A stretch of DNA of 64,000 nucleotides from Ramlibacter algicola. Its GTDB lineage: Bacteria; Pseudomonadota; Gammaproteobacteria; Burkholderiales; Burkholderiaceae_C. This document shows positions 25,906-34,650 of the stretch, piece after piece (within the stretch, counting starts at the first letter, position 1; every line of letters starts with the position of its first letter). The DNA lies in NCBI RefSeq assembly GCF_016641735.1, contig NZ_JAEDAO010000001.1:4134520-4198519 (forward strand), written 5' to 3'. The position numbers were made by a program, and so were the translations under genes. Under the pieces are notes generated by a model, which was given only the letters and a program-made list of their open reading frames with translations, ran no database searches and was not told the DNA's origin.

Positions 25906-26808
25906 TCAGGCCGGCTTGTGGGCCAGGAAGCGTCCGACCGTGAACGCGCCCAACGAAGCGGCCTCGCCCAGCACCAGCAGGCCTTCCATGATGAGCGCGC
26001 GCACCGGATCGGGCTCGGCCGCGCGCTCCGCCTCGACCTGCCGGCGTACCTGCGGATCGACCAGGAAGCCGCGCAACAGCGCCGTCTCCTCGCGCAGGTC
26101 GCGCCCGGCAACGTCGGCGAAGCCCGCGCGTTGCATGCCCTGCACGTAACCGTGGATGGTGTCCAGTTCCGGGATCGCCCAGGTCGTGGCGATCAGGCGG
26201 TTCCAGTGCTTCTGCTGCGGCACGGGGACTGCGGTGCCGGCGACCCAGTCCTCGCCCGCCAGCCGGCCGCCCGGACGCAGCACCCGCCAGGCCTCGGCGA
26301 AGAAGCGTTCGCGATCGGGGAAATGGCAGGCCGATTCGAAGAACAGCACGGCGTCGAAGGACGCGTCCGGGTACGGCAGCCGGCCGGCGTCGCCGAGGTC
26401 GAACTGCACGCGATCCTGCAACTGCCGGCGGGCGGCGGAGGCGCGCGCGATGGCCAGCTGGTCGTCGTTGGGCGTGAGCCCGCGAACGCGCGCGCCGGTG
26501 GTGGCCGCCAGGTGGCAGGCGGGACCGCCGACGCCGCAGCCGACGTCCAGCACCTCGGAGCCCGGGCCCAGGCGCGCGCTGCGCGCGATGACGGCCTCCA
26601 TGCGCAGCTGGTCGTTCGGCCCGATGGGCGCCTGCGCGTCGTACCAGCCGGTGTGCCAGTGGTCGCCGAGGAACTCGCGGTAGAACGGGATGCAGAGCGT
26701 GTAGTACTGGTTGACCAGGTGGGCGTCCGCACGCGGCGCGGCGCGCACCCTGCCAGCCACGTCGGCCGGATCGGGGCGCGCCGCCCCGGTGTCGGCCGCC
26801 ACGCTCAC
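25906..26808 (-). CDS. SAM-dependent methyltransferase
   Basis: A 300-residue class I methyltransferase. SAM-binding motif I is SEVLDVGCGVGGPACHLA; GLTPNDDQLAIARASA (motif II region), GDAGRLPYPDASFDAVLFFE and AWRVLRPGGRLAGEDWV follow in the expected order, as in small-molecule methylases of the tocopherol/sterol type. The start is a GTG at 26808 overlapping the HlyD stop (GTGA), indicating translational coupling; a second GTG at 26802 is possible. It is transcribed within the giant-protein operon between HlyD and UPF0489. Whether it methylates protein, lipid or a metabolite cannot be told. Confidence 0.85.
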   Translation of the reverse strand: MSVAADTGAARPDPADVAGRVRAAPRADAHLVNQYYTLCIPFYREFLGDHWHTGWYDAQAPIGPNDQLRMEAVIARSARLGPGSEVLDVGCGVGGPACHLAATTGARVRGLTPNDDQLAIARASAARRQLQDRVQFDLGDAGRLPYPDASFDAVLFFESACHFPDRERFFAEAWRVLRPGGRLAGEDWVAGTAVPVPQQKHWNRLIATTWAIPELDTIHGYVQGMQRAGFADVAGRDLREETALLRGFLVDPQVRRQVEAERAAEPDPVRALIMEGLLVLGEAASLGAFTVGRFLAHKPA

Positions 26809-27671
26809 TTGTCGGCCGCCGCTCGCGCCGCGCGCGCGGCCTGCTCGCGCAGCCCGGGGAAGTCCACCTTGCAGCGGATGCCCGCCGGCAGCTTGCCGGA
26901 CGCGTTGGGCAGGTCCAGCCGCACGCCGAAGGTGCCGCTGGCCGAATCGAACACCTGGTCGATGACCGTCACCACGGCCTGGTGCTTGCCGCCGAGGCCC
27001 TCGGGCACGACGTCGGCCGTGCTGCGCAGCTTGATGCGGCCGTAGGCGGCGAGCGGAAGCACCGCCTCCACGCGCAAGGGCTCGACCTGCACCAGCTTGA
27101 GGATCGGCTTGCGGCCGGTGCCCGCCTCGGCCAGGTCGCCGGGATTGAGCATGCGGTCCAGCACGAGGCCGTCGAACGGGCTGCGCAGGATGCGGCGCTC
27201 GAGCAGGTTCTGCGCGTGCTGGTACTCGTACGCCGCCTGCTCGCGCGTCTCGCGCGCGTCGCGCAGTTCGGCTTCGGTGATGCGCCGCTCCGCCTCGGCC
27301 TCGTCGCTGGCCTGCGCGCTGAGGAACGCGTTGGCCTGCAGCTGGCGCGTGCGCTCGACCTTCTTGCTGGCGTAGTCGAGGCGGTTCTGCGCCGAGGCCA
27401 GGCGCCCCTGCGCTTCCGACCGCGAGCGGGCCAACTGCACCGCGGACCGCTCGGCGGCGGATTCCAGCTGCACCAGCACCTGGCCGGCCTTGACGCGATC
27501 GCCGCGCTGCACGTGGATTTTCTCGATCACGCCTTCGACCGCGCTGCGCAGTTCGACCGTCTGGCTCGGCATGATCAGGCAGTCGTACGGGTTCGCTTGC
27601 GCGCCGCAGGCGGCGGCGGCGAACGCGGCGGCGAGGCCGCGCGACACGGAGCGTGGGGACATGGAGGTCAT
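26805..27671 (-). CDS. HlyD-family periplasmic adaptor, stand-alone
   Basis: A 288-residue membrane-fusion protein. Residues 1-26 look like a cleavable signal peptide (GLAAAFAAAACGAQA). The biotinyl-lipoyl half-motifs flank a long coiled coil (residues about 70-160, SRSEAQGRLASAQNRLDYAS): VEGVIEKIHVQRGDRVKAGQ before and RILRSPFDGLVLDRMLNPGD after. A beta-barrel follows. It is shorter than typical RND or type I adaptors and has no pump or TolC gene beside it. Start ATG 27671 overlaps the SecA-like stop (ATGA). Likely part of the envelope-crossing path for the giant protein (inference). Confidence 0.86.
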   Translation of the reverse strand: MTSMSPRSVSRGLAAAFAAAACGAQANPYDCLIMPSQTVELRSAVEGVIEKIHVQRGDRVKAGQVLVQLESAAERSAVQLARSRSEAQGRLASAQNRLDYASKKVERTRQLQANAFLSAQASDEAEAERRITEAELRDARETREQAAYEYQHAQNLLERRILRSPFDGLVLDRMLNPGDLAEAGTGRKPILKLVQVEPLRVEAVLPLAAYGRIKLRSTADVVPEGLGGKHQAVVTVIDQVFDSASGTFGVRLDLPNASGKLPAGIRCKVDFPGLREQAARAARAAADK

Positions 27672-29680
27672 TCGCCTTTCCCGGAGAAGGCCAGCACCTT
27701 GTGGAGCTGGCGGTCCTGCTTGAGGTTCTGCACGCGGATGGCCGCCTGCCGCCGTTCGGACGACCACTGCGCCAGCGCGCGCAGGGCGTGGTGGACCACG
27801 GCAGGCACGCGGTGGCCGGTGGCGGCGCAGCGCTGGACGAGCGCCGTGGCCCAGGGCGCCTGCACCTGGAAGATCTCGTCCTCCAGCGACACGATGGCAA
27901 TGCAACTGCCCGGGTCGCCCTGGCGTGCGCAGCGGCCGACCAGTTGCCGGTCGACGCGGGCCGTGTCGTGGTACTCGGTGAGGATGACGTGCAGGCCGCC
28001 GCGCTGCTCGACGTCCGGATCGAGTTCGATGTCGGTGCCACGGCCCGCCATGTTGGTGGCCACCGTGATGCGGCCGGCCTGTCCCGCGGCGGCGATCACA
28101 GCCGCCTCGTCGGCGTCCTGCTTCGCGTTGAGCAGCGCGTGGTCCAGGCCTCGCTCGCGCAGCAAGGCGCTGATCTCCTCCGACGCCTGCACCGACCGTG
28201 TGCCGATCAGCACGGCGCGCCCTTGCGCCGCAAGCTGCTGTGCCTGGTCGGCCACGCACCGCCACTTCTGCGCCAGCGTGGCGCACAGCACCGCGGGCAG
28301 CTCGATGCGGCGCGAGGGGCGGTGCAACGGGATGCGCGCCATGTCCAGGCCGTAGACGGATCGCATCTCCTCAGCCGCCTCGGCGGCGGTGCCGGTCATG
28401 CCCGACAGATGCAGGTAGCGGCGGAAGAGGCGCTGGTACGTCAGGCGCGCCAGCGTCTCGCGCCGCGCGGTGGGCGGCACGCTTTCCTTCAATTCGATCA
28501 TCTGGTGCAGGCCGCGCTCCCAGGACCGGTCGGGCATCAGGCGGCCGGTGGATTCGTCGACGATCTGCACCTTCCCGTCCAGCACCACGTACTGCTGGTC
28601 GCGCACGTACAGATGCAGCGCGCTGAGCGCCTGCCGCACCATCTCCTCGCGCCCGCGCACCGACGTCCACGGGCCGGTGCGCTCGCGCGCGGCCAACTCG
28701 ACGCGCGCGCGGCCCAGCTCGGTGAGCGTGACGGCGCGCTCGTCCGCGCGCACGCGGTAGTGCTCGCCCTCGTCGAGGGTGCGCGCGATCTCCAGCGCCA
28801 GTGCGCCGTGCTTCGCATCCTCGGCGCCGTCGGTGCTGGCCGACAGGATCAGCGGCGTGCGCGCCTCGTCGACGAACACGCTGTCGGCCTCGTCGACGAT
28901 GGCGAAGTACAGGCCGCGCAGCACGGTGCCCTCGCCCGAATCCGGCTGGCCCGCCAGGCGCTGTAGCGTGTGGTGCAGCCGGCTCCCGCGCCCCTGCACC
29001 GCGACGCGATCGCGCAGGTAGTCGAACGCCAGCTCCTTGTTGGTGGCGTAGGTGATGGGCAGCGCGTACGCGCGCCGGCGGTCGGGGCGCTCCATGCCCT
29101 GCACCACCACGCCCACGTCGAGGCCGAAGAACGCGTACAGCGGCCGCATCTTGTCGGCGTCTCGCTGCGCGAGGTAGTCGTTGACGGTGATGACGTGCAC
29201 CGGGTAGCCAGCCAGGGCCATGGTGCACGCCGGCAGCGTTGCGGCGAAGGTCTTGCCCTCGCCGGTGGCCATCTCCGCCAGCCGCCCGCGCAGCAGGGTG
29301 TAGCCGGCCATCAGCTGGCTGTCGTAGTGGCGTTGGCCGAGCGTGCGCTCGGCCGCGCAGCGCACGACGGCGAAGCTGTCGGCCACGTTGGCGAGCGTGA
29401 GCCCCTGTCGACGCAGCCTGGCGCGCAGCCCGCGAGCGTGCTCGCGCAGCTGCTCGTCGGGCAGCGTGCGCAGGGCCTGCTCCGCACGATCGGTGGCTTC
29501 GACCACGCGCTGCAGTTCGCCGCGCCAGCCGGCCACGCGCGTGCGCAGCGGCGACAGCACAGCGCCGTCCAGCGACAGCGCCAGGCGGTCGTGCCAGCCC
29601 GGCTCCTCGTCGGCGCGCTCGACGTAGGGGCGGCCGCCCGCGAGCGGGATGGATCGGAACAGCGCGGCCTGGCTAGACAT
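27668..29680 (-). CDS. Accessory SecA-like export ATPase
   Basis: A 670-residue DEAD-type ATPase of the SecA family, much shorter than housekeeping SecA (about 900). Present are Walker A MATGEGKT (137-144), IVDEADSVFVDEARTPLI (Walker B, 261-278), LSGMTGTAAEA, IGTRSV, NMAGRGTDI (543-551) and the arginine-finger-like RQLVGRCARQGDPGS. The preprotein cross-linking region is present but compact. The C-terminal zinc-binding/SecB tail and much of the helical scaffold are missing. This is therefore a second, specialised SecA. It overlaps the M50 gene by 8 bases and HlyD by 4. It probably drives export of the giant protein, though this is inference from synteny. Confidence 0.88.
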   Translation of the reverse strand: MSSQAALFRSIPLAGGRPYVERADEEPGWHDRLALSLDGAVLSPLRTRVAGWRGELQRVVEATDRAEQALRTLPDEQLREHARGLRARLRRQGLTLANVADSFAVVRCAAERTLGQRHYDSQLMAGYTLLRGRLAEMATGEGKTFAATLPACTMALAGYPVHVITVNDYLAQRDADKMRPLYAFFGLDVGVVVQGMERPDRRRAYALPITYATNKELAFDYLRDRVAVQGRGSRLHHTLQRLAGQPDSGEGTVLRGLYFAIVDEADSVFVDEARTPLILSASTDGAEDAKHGALALEIARTLDEGEHYRVRADERAVTLTELGRARVELAARERTGPWTSVRGREEMVRQALSALHLYVRDQQYVVLDGKVQIVDESTGRLMPDRSWERGLHQMIELKESVPPTARRETLARLTYQRLFRRYLHLSGMTGTAAEAAEEMRSVYGLDMARIPLHRPSRRIELPAVLCATLAQKWRCVADQAQQLAAQGRAVLIGTRSVQASEEISALLRERGLDHALLNAKQDADEAAVIAAAGQAGRITVATNMAGRGTDIELDPDVEQRGGLHVILTEYHDTARVDRQLVGRCARQGDPGSCIAIVSLEDEIFQVQAPWATALVQRCAATGHRVPAVVHHALRALAQWSSERRQAAIRVQNLKQDRQLHKVLAFSGKGE

Positions 29681-31826
29681 GGAACTGCGACAGGAAGAGA
29701 CGCCGCGCCTGGCGCAGCCACTGCAGGCCGATCGGCTCGGGGGCGTGCTCGAAGCGCGCGTGCACGCGTTCGCCGAAGAAGAAGGGCGGCGGGTTCTGGC
29801 CCGCGGCGACGGCAACGTCGAACTGGAACGTGCGTTCCAGCGTCTTGGGGCCCTTGGCGTCCCGGGCGTCGACGGCCAGCTTGCCGCCACCCTCGACCGA
29901 CAGCACCTTGCTGGGCAGGTATTCCTCGCCGCCCGGCACCTCGCGCTCGAGCTTGCCGTGCCACACGACGTTGGGCAGGTGGGCCAGGCGCACCTGCACG
30001 TCCTTGCGCGACTCGCGGACGGCATCGACTGAGTCCTGCGTGGCGACCACGCGCGCCACGAGCTGGGGCCTGGCGACGACATAGGCCACCAGGTCACCCT
30101 GGCGGAAGTGGCGGCCGGGCAAGTCCTGCGGCTTGTTGGCCATGAAGACGCCGTCGGCCTGCGCACGCAGCGTGAGTTGCCCGAGCTTCTGGCTGGCCGC
30201 CGCCAGCGCGGCCTCTTCGGCGGCGAGCTGGTCGCGGGCGATGGCGGCCTGCGCGCGGTCGGACTGCAGCAGCGACAGGTAAGTGGCCTCGAGCTCGGCC
30301 ACCTTGGCGCGCGTGACGCGGTGCTGCGCCTCGAGCACCGGGTTGCGGACCTCGACCAGCACGTCGCCGGTGCGCACGCGCGCGCCGGGTTGGGCGACCA
30401 GGCGCTCGACGAAGCCGTCCTGGCCGGTGCGCACCATGGACGTTTCCGGCAGCCACGCCACGCCTTCCACGACGGTGCGGAACGGTGCGGGAACCACGAA
30501 GAGCAGCAGCACGGCGGCGGCCAGCGCGCCGCCCGTGACCGTCATCACGCGTCGCCGGCGCGTGCGCAACTGCGGGTTGGCGGCCACGTGGCGGATGGCC
30601 TTGACCACCGGCAGCACCACCATCGACGCCACCGCCCACAGCGCGAGCACGACGCCGATGAAGAAGAACTCGTTGGCGATGAAGACCGCGATGGCCATCG
30701 TGACCATCACGCGGTAGATGGTCGACAGCAGGCCATAGGCAATCAGCCACGCCTTGTCGCGCCAGTGTGCTTCGGCGGTGGTGACTTCGGTCGCCCCGAA
30801 GGCGTGTCGCTGCACCAGGTAGCCCCAGTACCGGGCCGCACGTTGCGCCAGGTTGGGCATCTCCAGCAGGTCCGACAGGATGTAGTACGCGTCGTACCGC
30901 AGCAGCGGGTTGCCGTTGAACACCAGCGTCGACACGCCGGCCACCAGCATCACGTTGAACAGCGCCGCACGGAACGCGGACGGCTCCACCAGCAGCCACA
31001 GGTAGAACGACAGCGCCGCGATGAACAGTTCGACGCCCATGCCGGACGCGGCGACGATGGCGCGGTGCAGCTTGGACCGGAACACGGTGGCCGCCGACGC
31101 TTCCACGTACGGCACCGGGATCATCACCAGCATGACCACGCCCAGGTCGTGCACCTCGCCGCCACCGCGCTTGGTGGCCGCGCCGTGGCCGAACTCGTGC
31201 AGGGCCTTGATCAGCGGGAACACGACCCACAGCATCAGCAGGTTGTCGGTGGCCAGCACCCGGTCGGAGAAGTTGTTGGTCAGCTGGTCCCAGTGCGGCG
31301 CGACCAGCAGCAGCGCCGGCAGCACCACGGCGAGCCATGCCAGCGCGCCCCACCGGCTCCAGAGCACGTCGATGGCCGGCTTGAGCCGGTTGAGCAGCGC
31401 ATCCGGGTCCCACAGGTGCACTCGCAGCGCCATCGGGTTCAGGTACGAGCGCCGGCGCATCGCGCGCTCCTGCTGGCGGCCGCGCTCGAACAATTCAGTG
31501 ACGTCCGGCATCGCGTCGCTCTGCAGCAGGTCGGCTGCGTGCAGCTGCCCGAGCAGGTGGATGACATCGTCCTGCGTGGGCGCGTTCTCACCCAGTTGCC
31601 GGTTCGCCAGCTCCCACAGTTGCTGCACCGTGCGCCGGCCGTCCATGGCCGCGATGAGGAAGCGGGCGGCCGGCGTGAACCGGTGCACGCGGTTGGACAC
31701 CGGGTCCTGCAGCAGGTACCACAGCGCACCGCGGTAGCGCATGCGGTGCAGCCGCGCGTGGCTGCGCAGGCGCGGCTGCAGATGCGCGACCCGGTACCAG
31801 GAATTGGACAGCAGCGATTCGCCCAC
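29673..31826 (-). CDS. PqqD-like / M50 metalloprotease / HlyD fusion membrane protein
   Basis: A protein of about 717 residues with three parts. The N-terminus (about 40-105) resembles PqqD/RiPP recognition elements: RFTPAARFLIAAMDGRRTVQ...DDVIHLLGQLHAADLL. The middle has many membrane helices and the zinc motif HEFGH (210-214), with NPLLRYDAYYILSDLL likely supplying the third ligand, as in site-2-protease-type M50 peptidases. The C-terminus is a HlyD-like adaptor (AWLPETSMVRTGQDGFVERL, coiled coil, LRAQADGVFM). I chose the GTG at 31826, 14 bases below the preceding stop; a GTG at 31877 would overlap by 37. It may recognise, hold or cleave the giant protein during export. Confidence 0.82.
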   Translation of the reverse strand: MGESLLSNSWYRVAHLQPRLRSHARLHRMRYRGALWYLLQDPVSNRVHRFTPAARFLIAAMDGRRTVQQLWELANRQLGENAPTQDDVIHLLGQLHAADLLQSDAMPDVTELFERGRQQERAMRRRSYLNPMALRVHLWDPDALLNRLKPAIDVLWSRWGALAWLAVVLPALLLVAPHWDQLTNNFSDRVLATDNLLMLWVVFPLIKALHEFGHGAATKRGGGEVHDLGVVMLVMIPVPYVEASAATVFRSKLHRAIVAASGMGVELFIAALSFYLWLLVEPSAFRAALFNVMLVAGVSTLVFNGNPLLRYDAYYILSDLLEMPNLAQRAARYWGYLVQRHAFGATEVTTAEAHWRDKAWLIAYGLLSTIYRVMVTMAIAVFIANEFFFIGVVLALWAVASMVVLPVVKAIRHVAANPQLRTRRRRVMTVTGGALAAAVLLLFVVPAPFRTVVEGVAWLPETSMVRTGQDGFVERLVAQPGARVRTGDVLVEVRNPVLEAQHRVTRAKVAELEATYLSLLQSDRAQAAIARDQLAAEEAALAAASQKLGQLTLRAQADGVFMANKPQDLPGRHFRQGDLVAYVVARPQLVARVVATQDSVDAVRESRKDVQVRLAHLPNVVWHGKLEREVPGGEEYLPSKVLSVEGGGKLAVDARDAKGPKTLERTFQFDVAVAAGQNPPPFFFGERVHARFEHAPEPIGLQWLRQARRLFLSQFHV

Positions 31827-31840
31827 GGCCGGCCCCGGGC

Positions 31841-33691
31841 TCAGTACATCCAGCGCCAGAGAGCGAGCTGGAGCCACTCCACGAAGCTGTGGGTCCAGAT
31901 CCAGGCCAGCCGGCGCTCGCCGGCCTCGACCTTGCCCACGCCTTCCATGCCCGGACGCAGGCGCACCGAGGCCTTTGCGTCGAGGCGTGCCTCCACCCGG
32001 AACAGGTTGCGGCCGTCCTGGGCGCTGGAGATCGGCGTGAGCTGGTTGACGGTGAACGGCAGCCGGTCGAACGGCATGCCGGCCAGCACGATCTCGCCGT
32101 GCTGGCCCGGTGCCACGTCGCCGACGTCCCGCTCGTCGACGTTCAGGATCACGCGATAGGAATCCAGCGGCGCGATCTCGAACAGCACCTTGCCCTGCTC
32201 CACGGGCGAGCCCAGCATCTGGCTGAGGTCACCGGCGACGACCTGCCCGTCGAACGGCGCCACCAGGCGTGCACGGGCCAGGCGCTCCTCGACCAGCGCG
32301 AGCTGCGCATTGGCCTGCTCCTCCTGCGCGGCGGCAACCGTCATCGCCGCGCGATCCTGGGCGGCCGCGGCGGCCCGGTAGCGGCGCTGCATCTGCTCGG
32401 CTTCGGACGCCCAGCGAGTGCGCTCGAGGCGGAGGTCGCGATCGTCCAGGCGGGCCAGCACCTGGCCTTGCCGCACCTTGTCGCCGGCGCGCACGGCGCT
32501 GTCGGCCACGTAGCCCTGGAACGGCGCGACGATCGACCGCTGCACCGTGCCTTCGATGACGACCTTGGCCGTCACGCGGTACGGCGCGTCCACGACGGCC
32601 AGCAGGACCACGACCGCGGCGAGCGTGGCGGCCACGAGCTTGAGGCCGGGATGGCGCGGACCGAACAAGGCTGTCGCGCCGGTGCGCCCCGCGTCCAGCC
32701 AGCGCTGCCACCACGGGCGATCCTGGCGCAGCTTGAGCGCGAGGACCGGGCCGAGCAGCAGGCCGATGGCCTCGCACAGCGCGAGGTCCGCGGCGCCGAA
32801 CGGGCGGTCGCGCGTGCGCTCGAGCGTGAGCACGCCCACCGGCACGCGGTCGTCGGCCAGGGCGACCGACAGCACGCCGGTGTCACCGCGCGCGGACGAC
32901 AGGGCCGCGTGCGCCAGCCCGCCGATGGCGTCCTGCTGCAGCGGCGGATGGACCATGGCCTGCTCGAGGTCGAGCACTTCGTCCATCGCCTCGGCGAGCT
33001 GGCGCACGAAGTCGCTGCGCTCGTCGAAGCTGGAGGTGTGCGAGATCGCGGCGACATGGCAGCTCTCGTTGCGCGTGAAGCCGAGGGCGACGCGCTCGCA
33101 TCCCAGGCGCGTGGCCAGGTCGTTGGCGACGGCGAGCGCGCACGCCTTGGCCTCGTCCTCCTGCAGCGCGGTGGCGAGCACCTCGTTGGCGGCGGCCAGG
33201 CGCGTCGAACGTTCACGCTCCTGGTGTTGCGCCTGGCGCCGGAACTGGTCCAGCAGCCAGGCGCTGCCCCAGTGCACCTGGCGCAGCACGCGCTGCACGT
33301 CGGGATCGGGCCGCGGCTTGATGTCGAGCACCACCGCCCCGTGCAGGCGGCCATCGACTTCGATCGGATAGCCGACGTGGGTGGCGAGCGCCCCCTCGGC
33401 GGGATGCACGATGCCGCGCCGTTCCTTCAGCGTGGCTTCCGCGACGAGGCCCAGGTGCACCACGCTGTGGCTGGCGTCCGGCCACGTCGCCGCCGGCACG
33501 AAGCTGCCCGCTTCCGCGGCTTCCAGCAGCACGACCGCGCCGGTGACGCGGTCGACCTGGGAGCACAGGATGGACAGCCAGCTCGCGCAGAACTCGGATG
33601 CGTCGCCCGGCGCCGCGAAGCGGGCCCAGGCCGCCGCCTCCACCTTGGCATGGCTGCCTTCGGTGAGCGAGTAGATCGAAGCGGCGGTCAC
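31841..33691 (-). CDS. GAF-HlyD fusion membrane protein
   Basis: A 616-residue protein. Two GAF-like sensory domains occupy about residues 30-150 and 180-320 (ASEFCASWLSILCSQVDRVTGAVVLL; GVLSVALADDRVPVGVLTLE). One membrane helix (351-367, KLVAATLAAVVVLLAVV) follows. Then comes a periplasmic HlyD-type adaptor: biotinyl-lipoyl halves IVAPFQGYVADSAVRAGDKV and ARLVAPFDGQVVAGDL around a coiled coil, then a beta-barrel. GAF domains on the cytoplasmic side of an adaptor are unusual and suggest that export is gated by a cytoplasmic small-molecule or redox signal (inference). The gene lies between sapC and the M50 fusion. Confidence 0.85.
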   Translation of the reverse strand: MTAASIYSLTEGSHAKVEAAAWARFAAPGDASEFCASWLSILCSQVDRVTGAVVLLEAAEAGSFVPAATWPDASHSVVHLGLVAEATLKERRGIVHPAEGALATHVGYPIEVDGRLHGAVVLDIKPRPDPDVQRVLRQVHWGSAWLLDQFRRQAQHQERERSTRLAAANEVLATALQEDEAKACALAVANDLATRLGCERVALGFTRNESCHVAAISHTSSFDERSDFVRQLAEAMDEVLDLEQAMVHPPLQQDAIGGLAHAALSSARGDTGVLSVALADDRVPVGVLTLERTRDRPFGAADLALCEAIGLLLGPVLALKLRQDRPWWQRWLDAGRTGATALFGPRHPGLKLVAATLAAVVVLLAVVDAPYRVTAKVVIEGTVQRSIVAPFQGYVADSAVRAGDKVRQGQVLARLDDRDLRLERTRWASEAEQMQRRYRAAAAAQDRAAMTVAAAQEEQANAQLALVEERLARARLVAPFDGQVVAGDLSQMLGSPVEQGKVLFEIAPLDSYRVILNVDERDVGDVAPGQHGEIVLAGMPFDRLPFTVNQLTPISSAQDGRNLFRVEARLDAKASVRLRPGMEGVGKVEAGERRLAWIWTHSFVEWLQLALWRWMY

Positions 33692-33748
33692 GGAACGGAC
33701 CGGGCCGGCGCGCGAGCCCGGCCCGGGTCATGCAACAGCAACGGCATC

Positions 33749-34624
33749 TCAGTTGGCCGTCGCACCCTGGTCGCTGCGGGTGGCCTTCTTGCCAGCCTTG
33801 GCCGCCGGCTTGTCGTCGGATGCCTTGCCGTCCGCCGCGCCTTCGCCCAAGGCATTGCCGGGGTCGGTGACCGCGGTCGCGGGCGCCGTGTCGGTGGGGG
33901 CCAGCGCCGAGACCAGGCGGTCCTTGACCACGTCGAAGTTGCGCATGGACTGCAGGTGCAGGTAGATCAGCTCGAGTTCGTCGGTGGCGGCGAGTTGCGC
34001 GAGCACGTCGGCCGGCAGTTGCTTGAGCTTCTGCCGGTTGACGGCCATGAAGCCCCCGAGCGACAGCTTGGTGCCGCCCGTGACGGTGAACTGCGCCTGC
34101 ATCGGCTCCAGCAGCTGGTGCTCCGCGAGCTTGCGCGCGAAGGCCTTGGTGCGCAGGAACTGGGTGCGGTATTCCTGCAGGAACTTCAGCACGTTGTCCA
34201 CGAAGGGCGTCTGCTTGCCGTCCTCGGTGAACAGCGGCTGCCCGCGGCCCTGGTAGTTGAGGCCCTGGTAGGCCTCGTCGACGCACAGCGTGAAGGTCTT
34301 GCCGTCGGCCGAGCCCGAGAACACGAACGGGTAGCGGCGCACGAACGCGGGCAGGTACTTCGCCGACCAGGCGTCGTCGGTGCCCAGGTACAGGTTCTCC
34401 CCCTGGCGTGCACCGAGGATCACCACCGGCACCACGTCGTCGCCGGCCTGCGCGAACACGATCGCGTATTCCGCCGCCGCCTGCGGGAACTCGACCGCCA
34501 TCAGCGGCACGGAGTTCGCCTTGCGTGCGAAGGCGTGGCCCCGCCCCGGCTCGATGCAGGCCTTGCCATGCCGGCCGCTGGAGACGGGCACCGCGGTTTC
34601 GTAGATCAGCAACTGCGTGGACAT
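33749..34624 (-). CDS. SapC-family protein
   Basis: A 291-residue protein of the SapC family, named after the Campylobacter fetus surface-layer locus. Typical segments include MAVEFPQAAAEYAIVF, YLPAFVRRYPFVFS, LCVDEAYQGLNYQGRGQPLF and FMAVNRQKLKQLPADVL. It has no signal peptide, so it is probably cytoplasmic. The last 50 residues are a low-complexity Lys/Asp/Ala tail (PAAKAGKKATRSDQ). It is directly downstream (26 bases) of the giant gene. A chaperone-like or assembly role for the surface protein is a reasonable guess; the biochemical function of the family is not established. Confidence 0.88.
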   Translation of the reverse strand: MSTQLLIYETAVPVSSGRHGKACIEPGRGHAFARKANSVPLMAVEFPQAAAEYAIVFAQAGDDVVPVVILGARQGENLYLGTDDAWSAKYLPAFVRRYPFVFSGSADGKTFTLCVDEAYQGLNYQGRGQPLFTEDGKQTPFVDNVLKFLQEYRTQFLRTKAFARKLAEHQLLEPMQAQFTVTGGTKLSLGGFMAVNRQKLKQLPADVLAQLAATDELELIYLHLQSMRNFDVVKDRLVSALAPTDTAPATAVTDPGNALGEGAADGKASDDKPAAKAGKKATRSDQGATAN

Positions 34625-34650
34625 GCGAAGGACCTCTCGTGCTTTGGCGT

